A stretch of 64,000 nt of DNA from positions 21,111,186 to 21,175,185 of the forward strand of contig OZ034968.1 of assembly GCA_964030785.1 (NCBI GenBank). The letters are read 5' to 3'. Source of the DNA: Siderastrea siderea (lineage: Eukaryota; Cnidaria; Anthozoa; Scleractinia; Rhizangiidae). A model generated the notes under the pieces. It had not been told where the DNA came from. It did no database searches and saw only the letters and a program-made list of their open reading frames with translations. The translations under genes and the position numbers were made by a program. This document shows, one piece after another, positions 32,001 through 46,000 of the stretch; position 1 is the first letter of the stretch; each line of letters starts with the position of its first letter.

Positions 32001-35000
32001 GATCTTGTGCGGCAGTACACACCTTCTGTGGTGTTGTTCTTGACTATGTACGATCTTGGTTCTTTTGCTGCTCTCAGGACAGTTCCTGGTTTCCAGGTCT
32101 TGGTCTGGTGATCAAGAATTCATACTGGCTGGCCTGGGTGAAGTGGTTTGAGGGTTGGGCCTGCGTTCTGGTTGTAATAGTGACCATAGTACTCTTGTCG
32201 CTTCCTCAACTGTTCCTTAACATTCCCTGAATTGGCTGTAAGGCTTGCGCGATTTGACATGGGTAACAGTGTTTTGAACTTCCTATTGGTTAGCAGTTCT
32301 GCTGGTGATTTCAGGTGATGGTCAATAGGTGTTGCTCTGTATGATAGCAGCCCTAGGTAAGGATCTCCACCTTCTTCGTCACATTTCTTCAGTATGTTTT
32401 CCACTGTCTGTACCATGCGTTCAGAGGACCCATTTGCCTGTGGATAGTGTGGGGAGCTTGTGATGTGCTCTACACCATAGGATTCTGTGAAATCTTGGAA
32501 TTCCTTTGCACTGTATTGTGGTCCATTGTCGGTTACTAATTGGGCAGGGATGACGTGTTCTGCAAAGATGCTCTTAAGGTGTGTGACTATCGCCTGTGAG
32601 CTCGTGCTAGTTAGCTTTCTGATGACAGGGAATTTGCTATACTGGTCTGAGATTAGCAGATACTGGTGACCTTTGAATTCGAAAATGTCAGAGTTCAATC
32701 TTTGACAAGGGTAGTTTGGCGGTTCTGGCTGCATGATTGGTTGTTTCTGCTGTTGGCGTTGGTGTCTCTGACAGGGGTCACATTCCTTGACTAGGTTGAT
32801 AACATCTTTGGTCAAGCCGGGCCAGAAGACAGAGGTTCTAGCTCTCAGCAGGCATTTTTCTTGGCCCAGATGTCCTTGATGGATGATGTTTAGGATCTCC
32901 CTTCGAAGTGTTGACGGAACGACGATGCGGTCTCCCTTTAGTATAAGCCCATCTTCAATGGTTAACTCTTCGCGGAAGTTCCAGTAGTCATGGAGTGCTT
33001 CTGGGCATTTCTCTCCTTTGTCTGGCCATCCCCTGTAGATTTTTTCTCTCAATCTGTTTAGGATGGGGTCATTGGTAGTCTCATCCCGGATCTGCTGCAG
33101 TTTTGTTTGTGATGCAGGAAGTGTTTTAGTGACATAGTGGATGTCGAGCTGTGGTAGTTGACCATTGTCTGGTGCAGGTTGTGGCAAAATTCTCGACAGT
33201 GCTTCTGCAATTGGGACTTCAGTGCCTTTGACATAGGTGACTTTGACATCGTATTTGAGTGCCCTCAGTACAAATCTTTGCAATCTTGCTGGACAACTGG
33301 ATAGTTTCTTCTTGAAGATTGCCTCTAGTGGTTTATGGTCCGTGTGGATAGTGCACGGCTTGCCGTAGATGAAATAGTGAAATCTCTCAAGTCCCCATAC
33401 TAGTCCCAGTGCTTCACGCTCAATGTTGCTGTACCTCTGCTCTGTTTCAGTAAGCGCTTTAGATGCATAGCACATGGGTTGACCTTGCTGTAGGAGTAGA
33501 GCACCAAGGCCTTTCAATGAAGCATCTGTCTGAATTACTGTTTCTGCTTTTGGGTCAAAGTACCTTAGCACACCGAGGGTTGATACTTCCTGTTTGACTG
33601 CAGCGAATGCACGGTTGTGCTCTGGGCCCCACACATAGGCCACTTCCTTCTTTGTGAGCTCGCGGAGAGGTGCCGTAATGGTAGCCAGGCGAGCTGAATA
33701 CCTTGTGAGGTAATTTACTAAGCCTAGGAAGCTCTGTAGGCTCTTGACATCTTCTGGGGGCTGCATGCTTTGAATGGCTGCTACTTTACTGTTGTCGGGC
33801 TTCACACCTTGGGGGGTCCAAGTGTGGCCAAAGAAATGGACTTCTGTGCATTTGAATTGTAATTTATCTTTGTTGAATACTATGCCCTTCTGTCGGGCTC
33901 GCTCCATGAGGCCGGCTAAATTCTTGTCGTGTTCCTGTTCAGTGGAACCGAAGACGAATGTGTCGTCTGTTATGCCTGTGACGCCGCTAAGGCCTTCAAG
34001 TGCTGAGTCAAGCTGTTTCTGGAATACGTCCTGAGAAACGATGAGGCCAAAGGGTAGCCGGGTGAATCGAAATCTACCAAAGGGGGTACTGAATGTAGTA
34101 AGGTACGAGCTGGCTTCATCTAGTGGGACGTGCCAGTATCCTTTCTTGGCATCAACTAAGGTGAAGAATTTAGCATCATTCAGTTGGGTCACCACCTCGT
34201 CGATTGTTTTGGTATGGTGTTGTTCTCTCTTGATCCATTTATTTAGGTCACGGGGGTCCAAGCAGACTCTCAGTTTTGTGTTCTCTCCCTTTTCATTGGT
34301 GGTCTCTGACAGGACAATGCTATTTACCCAGTCTGTGGGTGTGTCGACCGTGGTGATGACACCTAACTCGAGCATCTTGTCAATCTCTTCTTTGTAGAGG
34401 TCCCGTAGGTGGACTGGAACTGACCGTGGGGGGTGAATGACAGGTTCTGCCCCAGACTCTAGGGTTATGTGGTATGGTTTCATGTGGAACTCTCCTAGCC
34501 CTTCAAAACGGTCTTGGAAATCAGTGAGGAGTTTCTCTTTGGTGAGCGGTGTGTGTGGTTTGTCATTCGGCTGGTTGCCGGGTGGGGACTTGGTAGCTTT
34601 GTTGCTCTCCAGTGTCTGTGTTAGGTTGCAGTTAAATTGAACAAGTTCTAATTCGCTGCAAGTTTTGCATCCCAACATTGCTGGACTAGGGACTTCGGTA
34701 ACCTCGAAGGTGACTGCCCTTATGTCTCCTCTGTGATGTATGTACAACTGACAAGAGCCAAGGTTCCTTATATTATGTCCTCCATAAGTGGTAATCTTAC
34801 ACTGTGGTGGACCAAGTTGCCTTTGTCTGGGGTCTGGTACCACTTTCTCATAGTCTTGCTTGGAGATTACATTCATCTCTGCACCTGTGTCAAGTTTGCA
34901 TACTATCGGTGTGGTGTGCCTGTGGGTTGGCTTTGCGGTTAGCTGCATTTCAATTAATGCTCTGGTATGGTCTTGGTGTGACTGGATGTTGTCAATTTCA

Positions 35001-38000
35001 CCTGTGCAATCATTTGTGTCTGAACAGTGTTCTGCAGTCAATGTTCCTAAGAAAACTCTGTCATCCAGGTCAGATTGCGCTGGGTTACTGCTTTCACCAT
35101 GAAGTGTGTTTACACCTGAAGGTTTTGTTTTAAAGCACATGTGTTGGTAGTGTCCAACTTTATGGCAATTATAGCACTCTGAATTGATTGCTGGACATTT
35201 CTGCAATTTTGCATGCGGACTACCACCGCACCTCCCACATTCAGCTTTGGGTTTGTCAGTTTGTCTATGTTCTTTTCCTTTGTGGCCTTTTTGCCCTTTT
35301 GATGGTTTGTTTCGTGGCTGGGTTTTACCCTTGCTGAAATCTTTTTTGTTGAGGAGGTTGATTTGACTGTGGTTTGCCATGGCTTCTAACTGCATTTTAG
35401 TAGCTTCTTCTGTGCGTGCAATTTCTCTAGCTTTCTGGAGGGTTAGTTTATTGCCTTCAGCAATACATTTCTTTCGTACAGTGTCTGAGTCCACTCCGAA
35501 AACAAGAGCATCACGCAGTAATTCATCATGCATGTCTGTTGAGTAACCACTATTTTGGATCAACAGTTTCGCTTCAGTAAGAAATTGGTCTAGGGGACGG
35601 TTGTTTTGTTTCAAGCTTCGGAGGTAAAAGCGATTTAATATGTAATTTGACTGGGGTTTCACGTGTTCCTCCAGACGCTTCCAGTATTCTTCTAAGCTCT
35701 TTTGCTGTTCCCCGCTCAAGTTCCATGTATTGTACAGATCTAGTCCGTGATCTCCCGTCCACAGGAGTAAGTATTTACATTTCTGTTCGTCAGTCCTTGG
35801 TTTCAGAGGACCATCGAAGAGTAATTCACACTTTTGTTTGAAGCGTTTCAACCTTTGAGCTAAATCGGGACCTGGAGTCCAATCGATTTTCAGTAATTCG
35901 AAGCCGATTAAATCGCTCATTTCTCCTCGCTTCCGTCCAACTCTTCGCTAAATTAGCTAAGGATCGATAACTTACAGTTTCTTGCTTGCGTGTCTTCGGA
36001 CCTTCTAGTCACGAATCACGCTTCTGACAACCATGTTATACTTTCACAAAGTTTATTTCAGTCGATCAACATGGCGGCTCGGTGAGAGCTCCTCATTTAC
36101 ATAAAAGCACGTGCTAGAGCGAGTCACGTGACACATACTGTGACAACACTCAGAAAGACATTTTTGGAATTATTGTTTTTTCTTTAAGGAGGCAATGAAT
36201 GTAAAACTCAATTGTCTTCTACAGTGTATTTACAGGGTTGAATCACACTTCACACAGCCTTATTATTATGAAGGTGTTCCCCAATCACACGACTTGTGTG
36301 AAATTTCATGGCATCACAAGCTGCACTTCTCATTGGTGGACATGTACGGGTTCCCTTGCAAGTATTCTCTAATCTAGTAGCCAGAGATTCCAATGGAAAT
36401 TAACCTTCTAATTCTCCACCATTGCTATCACAGGTTTTTAACTGGTGGTTTAATTCTGTTGTTTGTAGCACGCAAGTGCCAACTTGCATCTCATTTGTGT
36501 TTCAAAATCACTGAACCATGCCATTCTTGTGCAAACTTAACTCAACAGTATCCTAGTTTCTCATCATGGCCTCTATCTCCTCCTCCACAATTTATTTCCC
36601 TCCTCCTCCTCCTCCTCCTCCACAGTTTTATTCCCTCCTACTCCTCCACCACCACAATTTTATTTTCCTCCTCCTCCACCACCACATTTCTACTGTTTTC
36701 TCCACCATCACCACCATCACCACCACCACCACCACCACATTTCTTTTGTTTTCACCACCATCACCACCACAATTCCATTGTTTTCTCCACCATCACCACC
36801 ACAATTCCATTGTTTTCTCCACCACCACCACTACGGTAATGTTGATGGTGGTGGTGAAAACATTACAAATGTGGTGGTGGTGGTGATGGTGAAAACAATA
36901 GAATTGTGGTGGCGGTGGAGAAAACAATAGAAATGTGGTGGTGGAGAAAACAATAGAAATGTGGTGTTGGTGGTGAAAACAATAGAAACGTGGTGTTAGT
37001 CACAAGTGTAAACAAGTGGAGATTTCATTGTTATTTCTCTGCCATTCAAGTGCATTATTTCCTGTAAAAATCACCGCCAAGTTGCATTAACTTCCGAACA
37101 TTGCACAGAAATCACCGCTAGTTTACACTTTATACTGGAGAACCTTGAGAAAAACCCTGGTATCAAAGACAAGAACCAATGACAAACTCAATGCACATTT
37201 AATGACACCGAGTTGGTGATTCTAACCCGAGCCATGCTGGTGGGAGGCAAGTGCTCTTAGCCTGTGTCATCATTGCATAATAAATAATGTACTAAATTAA
37301 ACAACTTGCTCTGGTTTTATTTTCTGAATGGATTTGTTGTGGGTTTTATTGACAAATAATTATTTCTAATCGTGACTGTTGGTTCAGGTTGCTCCACTTT
37401 GTAAGCTAATGTTGGTTGGAAACAAATGTCACATGGAGGACAGAAGAGTAGTGTCCAAGGAAAGAGGAACACAGGTATTTAGATTACTGATTTTCTGAAA
37501 TTCTGACACAAGTCAGCATGTTCCCATTGTACAAAATTAAAGCTCCATGCGTACTTTGGCAAATTTCCTTGACAGTGTTTTTGTCCGTGCAGCCAAAATT
37601 TTCTATGGCATTGATGTCTTTGCTGAAAAAATGGGATGCCTTTTTTATTCGACAAAGGTTGTCAAATGTGAAATTTGCCCATGTAAATGCTCAGCAAAAG
37701 AAAGTTGTCAAAGGCTAGACCCTTTATTCAAGTGTTTTTCGAGCTTTTTGTCTCTGGCCCATAGATTAGAATTCCATCAAAGTGATGTAAAAAGAGAGAA
37801 AAATGAAAGAAAGATGTTGTAGTAAGAATTACTACATGTTGTAGTAAGAATTACTACAAACTGGGCAAAAATTGAGCTCTGCACATGCATGTAAGCAGAA
37901 GTGCATGTAAGTAGGAAAAAGTTTTCCAAAAAGGAATACCGTGTTATAACAATTGGTGCAAATTTACATACAAACTTGATTATCTGGGATGGTTGCACAT

Positions 38001-40013
38001 TTCATATATTTCTGTGTCTCATATGTGGAGACAACAACTGAATATAAGTCTCCTAAAAAAATCCTTGAACACCCAGGGGTGGATCCAAGGGGGTGGATTG
38101 GGTGACTAGCCACCCCCTCTTTGGGCCATTTAAACTTGAAGTTAAGAAAATGAACAAAAGTATCATGGGGGCGACTTTGTCTGTGATTGTTCTGACATTG
38201 TTCTGTCAGGTCAGCCACCCCCCTCCCCCCCATTCAAAAATCCTGGATCCGCCAGTGACACCAACATTTCTTGTTCAATATGACTGTTGTTACATTTCTG
38301 GCCACTGTCCTATGACATTAGTGTCCTCACCACTCCCTCTATTTTCTTGTTGTTGTTTCTTTGTTTCAGTTAGCAAGAGAACATGGAATAAAATTCCTGG
38401 AAGTCAGTGTTGAGGAGAACATAAGTGTAAAGGAGGTGATTGTAATCATTTAATACAATGTACCACAGCCAATCGTCAAGTGTAAGATAAGCATTTGTAA
38501 AGAGTTAAAATTCGCTTGAAAGATAACAGTTTTCCCTTGAACACCTGTAATAATTACAATAATCATCTTTCTCCGAGCTCACGAAAGCCGTTTTGTTCAG
38601 TTTTCCCTCAGCACCTGGTAAAACCGCTGAAGACGGTTTTCAGGGGCATGGAGAAACGATGAAAACACAAGAAAAACACCACGAAAGCTTTAAAATACTT
38701 TATTGTAATCATAACAGGTGTTCGAGAGAAAATTGTTGTTTATTTTTCGAGCGAATGACAACTGCACACAGTTTCTCTTACGCTTTGGTTACATGAGATC
38801 TCATAAATCCAGCTAATTATCTTATAAACTAAGTGTTATTACTTTTGTCACAAGGTGTCTTTACAATCTAACCCCCAGATACCACAGTATAGCCTACTGT
38901 AAACACGTGGTTGTTTAAGAGTCGTTATGATGCATGCTATAAAGCTATGTCAGCTCCATTCTTTGCAAGGCAATGTGCAAGTTTTCTTCTTCTTTTTCTT
39001 TGATTTTTTTCATCATTTCCCCTATTTAATAATCTCCTTACTATAAACCCTCAGAGATCAACGAAACACAACTGTGATTATTGTTTTATTTATACTTTGT
39101 GCTAATTTTTTACTAACATCTATAACTTGTTTTTACAGGTGTTTTTCACTCGTGCAAGGGATATTAAACTACAAATGGCGGCGAAACTTGTACGTTTTAC
39201 ATTTTGATGTATATGCAGCTGATTAGTTATAATAACTTCAAAGCGCTTCTGGTTTTGGGTCTGGGTTAAAGTTACAAGCAGGAATTAATTTCTCTTACAA
39301 AATAATAGTTGGTTATTTTCTTGGGGGGCGCAGTGGGATAGTGTATGTTATAATTTATGGCATATAATTAGCCGTTTTTTTAGCCTGCAATGCAGGCATA
39401 TTTTGGGGGCGAGTGAACGCTATAGCCGCCATCTTGGATTTTCAAAGTTTTTTAAATTTATTTTCCCTCCTCTTCCACAGTTTTATTCATGAGATCAAGA
39501 CATTGGCCTATGACGTCATCTACTTAATTTATTCCTGCCCTCTTTAGTAGAAAAAACAGCTATTCTCTTCCCTACTATACTACTAGTTGATCTCAGAACC
39601 CAGGTGGGCAGTTTCCATTTGTCAACGAAACTGTCAGGATACAAAAGAAAGCTTCCTGTTGAAGTTGAATTTGAGTTCATTTAATTCCTTTTAGTTGGCA
39701 TGCGCGTGTATTCCTCTCAGCTTGGTTTGGAAGTGTGTCCTTCTTTTTACCGTAAGTTCTTGTTTTGTTTTACAGGAACAGCTAAGGCTGGAAGCTGCCT
39801 CGTCAAAATGGCGTGTAGTAAGACCTAAACAATCCAAAGGTTTCTTTTCTTTTGCGAGAAACTTTGTACGAAACCTTGGCGGAAAAAATGTATGTTTTTA
39901 CATAAATTACTGAATACATTTTGCTGTTTACCCTGACTTTGTAATCATCAAATGGCTATATCAACTACTTTTCAACTTTCTGTTTCAGCTTATGCCACCT
40001 GGAAAATTGAAAG
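28702..40013 (+). CDS. Gene B Rab-like GTPase module with altered nucleotide-binding motifs
   Basis: Nine exons read as a Rab fold: start [20 protein letters not shown], then [68 protein letters not shown] and [12 protein letters not shown]. Compared with Rabs the key positions are changed. The P-loop reads GHSEAGKV (V where S/T binds Mg). The switch II Asp is replaced (GTAGQ). NKxD reads NKCH. SAK reads SVE. The tail has no cysteines for prenylation. The end of exon 2 (29198 on) lacks an obvious donor, and reading on gives a stop at 29281-29283. It is either a pseudo-GTPase module of a fusion protein or a decaying gene; I favour the former moderately. Confidence 0.65.
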
Positions 40014-43000
40014 GTTTGTAGATTAGCTGTTTAGCGCCTTTATCGTATACATGACATGAGAAAAGAAGTCAAGCTCTGCAGTAAAAATGTTGTAAAATTA
40101 AAATATGACTTTGAAATATGTGGAAACCGGACAAAAATGGTATCTTCCTTTCTTAGTATTAGTTATTCATGAATAAACTAGTTGAGCAGCTTTTTGCAGA
40201 TCTTATCAACAAGGTGTAAATTCACTTTTGCCTGCCATGTGGACACTTAACAAACGTTCTGAAGTGAAACAATAATTTGAACAATTTTGATACAGGATTT
40301 TCATTTATTTCGCTTCATCCAAATTTCACTTTGGTTTTACTGGAATTGTTCTAAAATTAAGAATTTGCTTATAGTACTTGGTACTTTTACCATTTAAATA
40401 TTGAGTTTGCCCAGTCATGAATTAGTAACGTCACTTTGAGCAACAACGAAACCACACGGAGGCTCACGGAAATAACGACAGGAATGTGCTGACGTTGCGC
40501 CAAATGTTAACAAAATCGAGATAGAAAAGTTCCGCCAAGTGCTATAAAATCTGGTGGTGAAAACCACGAGATACATGTAAAATGATCCGGTTATTCACAA
40601 ATGATCGGGTTCGAAAGTGGTCGTTCGACTCTTACAGCATAGTACGTAAATATCAGCATATTTTAAACGTTGTTACCTAGATCTAAATCGTAGGTGTGAA
40701 CGTCTCCCATCTGTCCCATCAGTAGTGGTCACGGCTGTGTGTATTGGCATTACTTTCTACACGTCACAAACTTTCTAAACGCGTTTTGTTTTTCCTAGTC
40801 AAGAGATCAGGTGAGACGTGTATGGTCAAATGTTTCTACAAGAAGATGAGTTTTCAATTTGTTTCTTTTTCATCAGAGAGTGGTATGAAAGTCAAGGACT
40901 TACCTGATGAGGTGATATACAAACTGGCAGATTATTTAAATCGTCCATCGGAAAACAACTGGAAACAGTTGACTCGATTATTGGAATTCTCCTCCGGCTT
41001 CATCCAGTTCTTGGAGTCATTTCCCGGAGAGGCCACTGAAAGACTTCTTATTGAGTGGGCAGAGAATGACCCTGATGCCACAGCCTTTGAACTTTACAAT
41101 ATGTTAATACAACTTGAAAGGGAAGATGCAGCAAAAGTCCTCCTGTCGCTGCCAGAAAACAGAGGTGAGATTGTGTGATGGTTTGCAGCACTGTCACACT
41201 TAAAGTCTCATTATTACCAACCTCGTTCCCAGGGTCTTTCATATCCCCAACCCAGAGGGAGTGAAAGAGGAAGGAACCTTGTTCAAGCTGGTCACGTGTT
41301 TCCTCTGGGGTAAAGTAGGGGTAAAGTCGCACAAGAGCAAAGGAGCCCCGCACAGCCAGAGCTTAACCCGGTTTCTGTAGGCATGAAGCTACTGAGAGTA
41401 CTGCTACTCCCCCCTGGATGGGATGCTAATCCATCGCAGGATTCAGCCCCCAGCAGTATGTCTCCGGTACCCATTTTATCCACCTGAGCGGAGAGAGACA
41501 ATGTGGCGAAATGTTTCTTGTCTAAGGAAACAACACAATGACAGGGACTCGAACCACCGACCTTCAGATCTAAAGTTCAACGCGCTAACCACTACACCGC
41601 GCGCTCCTCCTCCGGGGTGGGGAGATGAAATACCCTAGGAACAAGATTGCATTATTTTATGTAACTATACAAATTGTACTGGAATATTTTGATGATTGAG
41701 AAGTGCACATTATGGGGTTGTTTTAAATGCACCTGCTGCAGTAAGTTTTCTGTTTTTATTTATAGTTTCAGGAATATAAATTTGCTGTGCTGTTCTCTTT
41801 TGACCCAAAGAAATTTATTTACAAAGAAATTATTACAGTCTCTACACATTTTGCTTTATTTTATATACAGTCAAGCGTTTTTCTTGACGTGTCCAAACCT
41901 AATACTGTATTAGTTTATCAAATAAATAACGTAACCTAACCTTACTTAACATGACATGACGTAGCGTAACGTGACGTGACGTGACGTGACGTGACGTGAA
42001 GTGAAGTGACAAGACATGACACCACATCACATGACTTGACATTTTCAGTTTCCGTACAACGTTGTTTCCTGATGGGTATATGTCATCTTAACAATATGTG
42101 TTTGCTACAACATTGATTTTGGCATTCTGTTGTAGTTACTTTAAGGTTAGCTTTTTACCCTCGTTTTCGCATTTCACGTTTCTACAGACGCACCACGATT
42201 TTTTAAGAAACTAACTTCTTTAAGACTGGAAGTTTTGAACATTTATTATGTTAATTGAATTCTTCAAGACCCCCCATGGGTTAAGCATCTTAAATTTTCA
42301 GGCGTAACAAAGACTGAGTCTTGATGGGCTAACAATGAATGTCTAACTAACTGTCCTCAATGGTTATCACTTTCAGTTCCGCCAGAAATTCTTGCTAGGG
42401 GACACTTAGCCGTTGAAGCGTATAGCAATGCCTTGAGGGAAGGAAACACGTGTATCAAGAGGGTGCCGGTTATGTTGATTGGACAAGAACGGTCAGGAAA
42501 AACCAGCTTAAAGAAGTCACTGAGGGGACAACTTTTCAACCCACATGAAGAAAGCACTGTAGGAATTGAAAGGGATCCTTCCCATTTCAAGGTAACCACT
42601 GAGATTTGGAAGACAGGGGAGAAGGACGAAGCCACAAATTCCGATGCCGCCATTTCCTATGAGCACCATACAGCACAACTGATTGTGAGAAGCCTGACAG
42701 AAAAACAGAAACAAGGAAAGAAACATGTTTTGATCTCTGAAAGTACTGCCCTTTCAACTACAAATGCATCGGCTCCAAATTATAGAAATGATTCAAACAA
42801 AATACAGAACCTGGAGGAGGGAATTCTGAAGAATCGCCAATCTAAAGACCTTCGTATCGCAAATGCAGTCTCAGCTTCAAGTCTTGAAGTACCTACTTCA
42901 AGTAGCAATGTCAATAATGCTCCAGGTGATGATGTGTCCAGTCAATCTAATGAAACGAACGTACCAGACGAGATAGCAGCTCTAGTTGAAAAGTTGCTTC

Positions 43001-46000
43001 TTGAAGTTAACCAAGTAGAAGAAGATATCTATTCAGTCTTGTGGGATTTTGGAGGACAGTCAGTTTACTATGTCACTCACCCACTTTTTCTTACAGCAAG
43101 AGCAATGTACCTTTTGGTTTATGACCTCAGTCGTGATCCTAACGAAAGAGCCAAGCCAGTTGTGAAGCAGGGGATGTACGGTGAATTTGAAGATAATTTT
43201 GGAACTGGTACAAATCTGGACAATCTTGATTTCTGGATGACTTCCCTCGCTTCCCTTGCAAATCAAGATGGCGACCGTCAGGTAAATGCAGATCATAAAT
43301 CAGAGGTGCTGCCAGAGAAGTTGCCCCCTGTGTTCCTAGTCTGCACTCACGCTGACGACCCTTATAATGGGGCGGATCCTTGTGCACTAGCTCGTAAGGT
43401 GGTTGGTTATCTACAGACCAAACCCTACAAAACCCAGATATATAAAGATGTGTTTGTCGTGGATAACACAAAGTCGGGCCTTGAATCTGAATGTTCAGAA
43501 GTCACACGATTGCGGGAAAACATACTTGCTGCTGCTAAGGAACTACCGCAGATGAAAGAAGTCATTCCAGTTAAGTGGTTGAAATGCGAAAAGGCGCTTC
43601 AAGTCACTGCTGAAAAGGGCCAAAAATGGATTACTCTTGAAAGTGCCAAACAAATTGCATCTGAAGCATGTAAAATTGATAGTCATCAAGAGTTCTTGAC
43701 ATTGCTAAATTTTCTGCATGACCAGAGAATTTTGATCCATTTCGATGACACTCCTGTTTTGAACAATTTGGTTGTGTTGGACCCCCAGTGGTTGATCGAT
43801 GTCTTTAAGAAGGTAATAACTGTTAAGCCATATGATCACGAAGAAACGGAATATCAAGAAGTCTGGAGTAAGCTTGAGACAAAAGGAATCTTGGAGCAAA
43901 CATTGTTGGATCACGTTTGGGGCCCTTTGATAGACAAGAAAGAAACATTCAATGGTCTTCTTGCAATCATGGAGAAATTCAGCCTGCTGTGTCCTTGGCC
44001 TTCATCAGATGCTTCATGTGACAACCAGTACCTGGTGCCGTCCATGTTGATGTCACATCCACCGCAGGATGTCATCAACTTGGTTACCTCTGCAAGAATC
44101 CCTTCGCTTTTCATCAAGTTTGAATCTGGTAAAGTTCCCCCAGGCTTTTTCCCCCGACTCATATTGCAGTTCTTTCAGTGGGGCAAAGATACATTTTGGA
44201 GCCAAGTGAATCCTCACTTCTACTACAACTTTGCTAGATTTTACACCTCTGGTGACGACGACTGCTCTGTTATCCTTCTGTGCCATTCCTCGTCCGTCGA
44301 GGTTGTTGTTCATAGAGGAAATCTCAGTCCTGAGATGGCAGAAGGTTTACAGTCAAAGTTGAACATTTCTGCCGATGCCCGTCATGGTGCATTTGAAGTG
44401 GCCTGTGCTCGCGCTGTGCAAAGACAACTGGGTTTGATGCTTGAGTCCATGCGGAAGGAGTTCTGTTGGTTAAAGAATATGACGTATGAAATGAGTGTCA
44501 TCTGTCCAGTCTGTTGCCAAGGAGGTGTAGTGAAGTACTGTCGCACTCATCACAAACAGGGCTGCAAGCGAGAGGAATGTCTGCACTTCTGGTCTGAGTC
44601 TGAGTTGCGCAGTGCCAAGCAGTTTATCATTTGCACCAGGTCGGCTACTGCACTGAGTAACAAAGTTGAAGTCAAGCAGTTTGAACCTTGGTTTGCAGCT
44701 TCAGACGAACAGGTAAACACATAAGTATCTGTTGTTCTGTAATATGTAGAATGTAATTAAATAATAATTTTTTTTTCCAAAAGAAAAATTGACCCACCGT
44801 ATTTTTTAACGCGGGAACCATTTAGGGAAATAAAAAAGCCACTAACCTGCAGGTAGCAATGAGGTTTTGATTGTTCTGGGCCCTGTTCTCTATCTCATCT
44901 GAAAAAGAAAAATTAAAAAAGGAAGAAGTGTGTCGTCGTGGGAAATTATGATAATGGAAGGAAAATTGCACATTTTTGCATCAATTTTTTTTTGTTATTG
45001 TAGACCATTATTTTATGTTGTATTTTTTATGATCATCTATAACAGATAGCCGTTGAGGAGGGTCACGTAGCACTTATGCCTTTTGATGAAGGTAAGTTGT
45101 GATTGGCGATTTTTAATGTGAATCTTCTAGATCCCTTGAATGTTAAACTTCACATCGCACCAAGGCAATGAATTCATTTAAGTCGTGTGGAGATGAAAGT
45201 TAATTCAGTTTCTGCGCCTAAGTTATGGAATGTTTACCAATTCAAATAGGTGCAGCCTTTTTATACGGGCAATTTTAAAACTAAAATAAAAACCTTTCCT
45301 TTTAAGCAAGGTCTTTTGAGACTATTGGTAGGTGTTTCTTTTACTTTGCTCCTCATAACCTGTTTAGCATCAGAAAAACCACAAAGCAATTTGAAACTGG
45401 AAAAGACGTATAGATTTATAATAAATCGGTTGACTAAAGGTGTACACCGCGCTGTCAGGTAGATTGAGCCAAACCCTAGCATAAATTAAGTTTATTTCAG
45501 TGCAATGTGTTTCAGTCACGACCAGTGATCAGTACTCCTTACTATCTTCGTATCTATCAGTAAGGTTAATGTTATGCAATGCAAATAAGTTAAATCACCG
45601 TAAGCTGTCTTTTAAACCGTACAAATTGATGGTCGTTTTTTTTTCCCGGAAAAAAACTCATCTTACACTGTAACTGGTTTCCTTCATATATGTAACGAAT
45701 GATTCAGGGTTTTTGTAGAGCGAAACGTTTTTTGGTAGAATGAGAACATTATTCAATTCCTCCCTGCAGGAAATGAAGACAAATCGTTCGCTCTTCCTGG
45801 CAAGGTCGTGGAATCGCTGTTGTCTCAAACAAGTAATTCCAACGAAGTTGTACTTCAACTGAAACAGAGTCTGCATTTGGACCAGTCCTCTCTAGAACAG
45901 CCGGACCCTGGGACCAAGAAATTGATTCGTTGCCTGGCAACGAGAGCAAAACAGTCAAACAGGCTTGACGTGGTCAAACACCTGAGGGAGATTACACCAG

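Larger units (their letters stand above)
31411..36150 (-). mobile_element. Ty3/mag-type LTR retrotransposon, complete with LTRs and 5-bp target duplication
   Basis: LTRs of 112 bp at 31416-31527 and 36034-36145 differ at one position visible to me (GCATG versus GCACG). Both have TGT...ACA ends. The target duplication is ACACT at 31411-31415 and 36146-36150. On the minus strand a primer-binding site beginning TGGTTGTCAGAAGCG abuts the 5' LTR and a polypurine tract GAGAGGGGGA abuts the 3' LTR. One long gag-pol frame lies between. Insertion is in the gene B intron between exons 31370 and 37388, antisense to that gene. Near-identical LTRs suggest a recent insertion. Confidence 0.95.

Noticed and set aside
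32480..35845. Several plus-strand frames of 60-120 codons across this stretch
   Set aside because: They are antisense to the Ty3-type gag-pol frame and show no family signature.
36393..36886. Pro/Thr-rich frames over the trinucleotide tract
   Set aside because: Open only because of the repeat; intronic and in the strand-switching minisatellite.
42433..44724. Gene B Roc-COR as a single-exon gene
   Set aside because: Homology with gene A begins upstream of 42433 at the acceptor at 42376, and the end VNT-stop lies beyond the donor at 44712.
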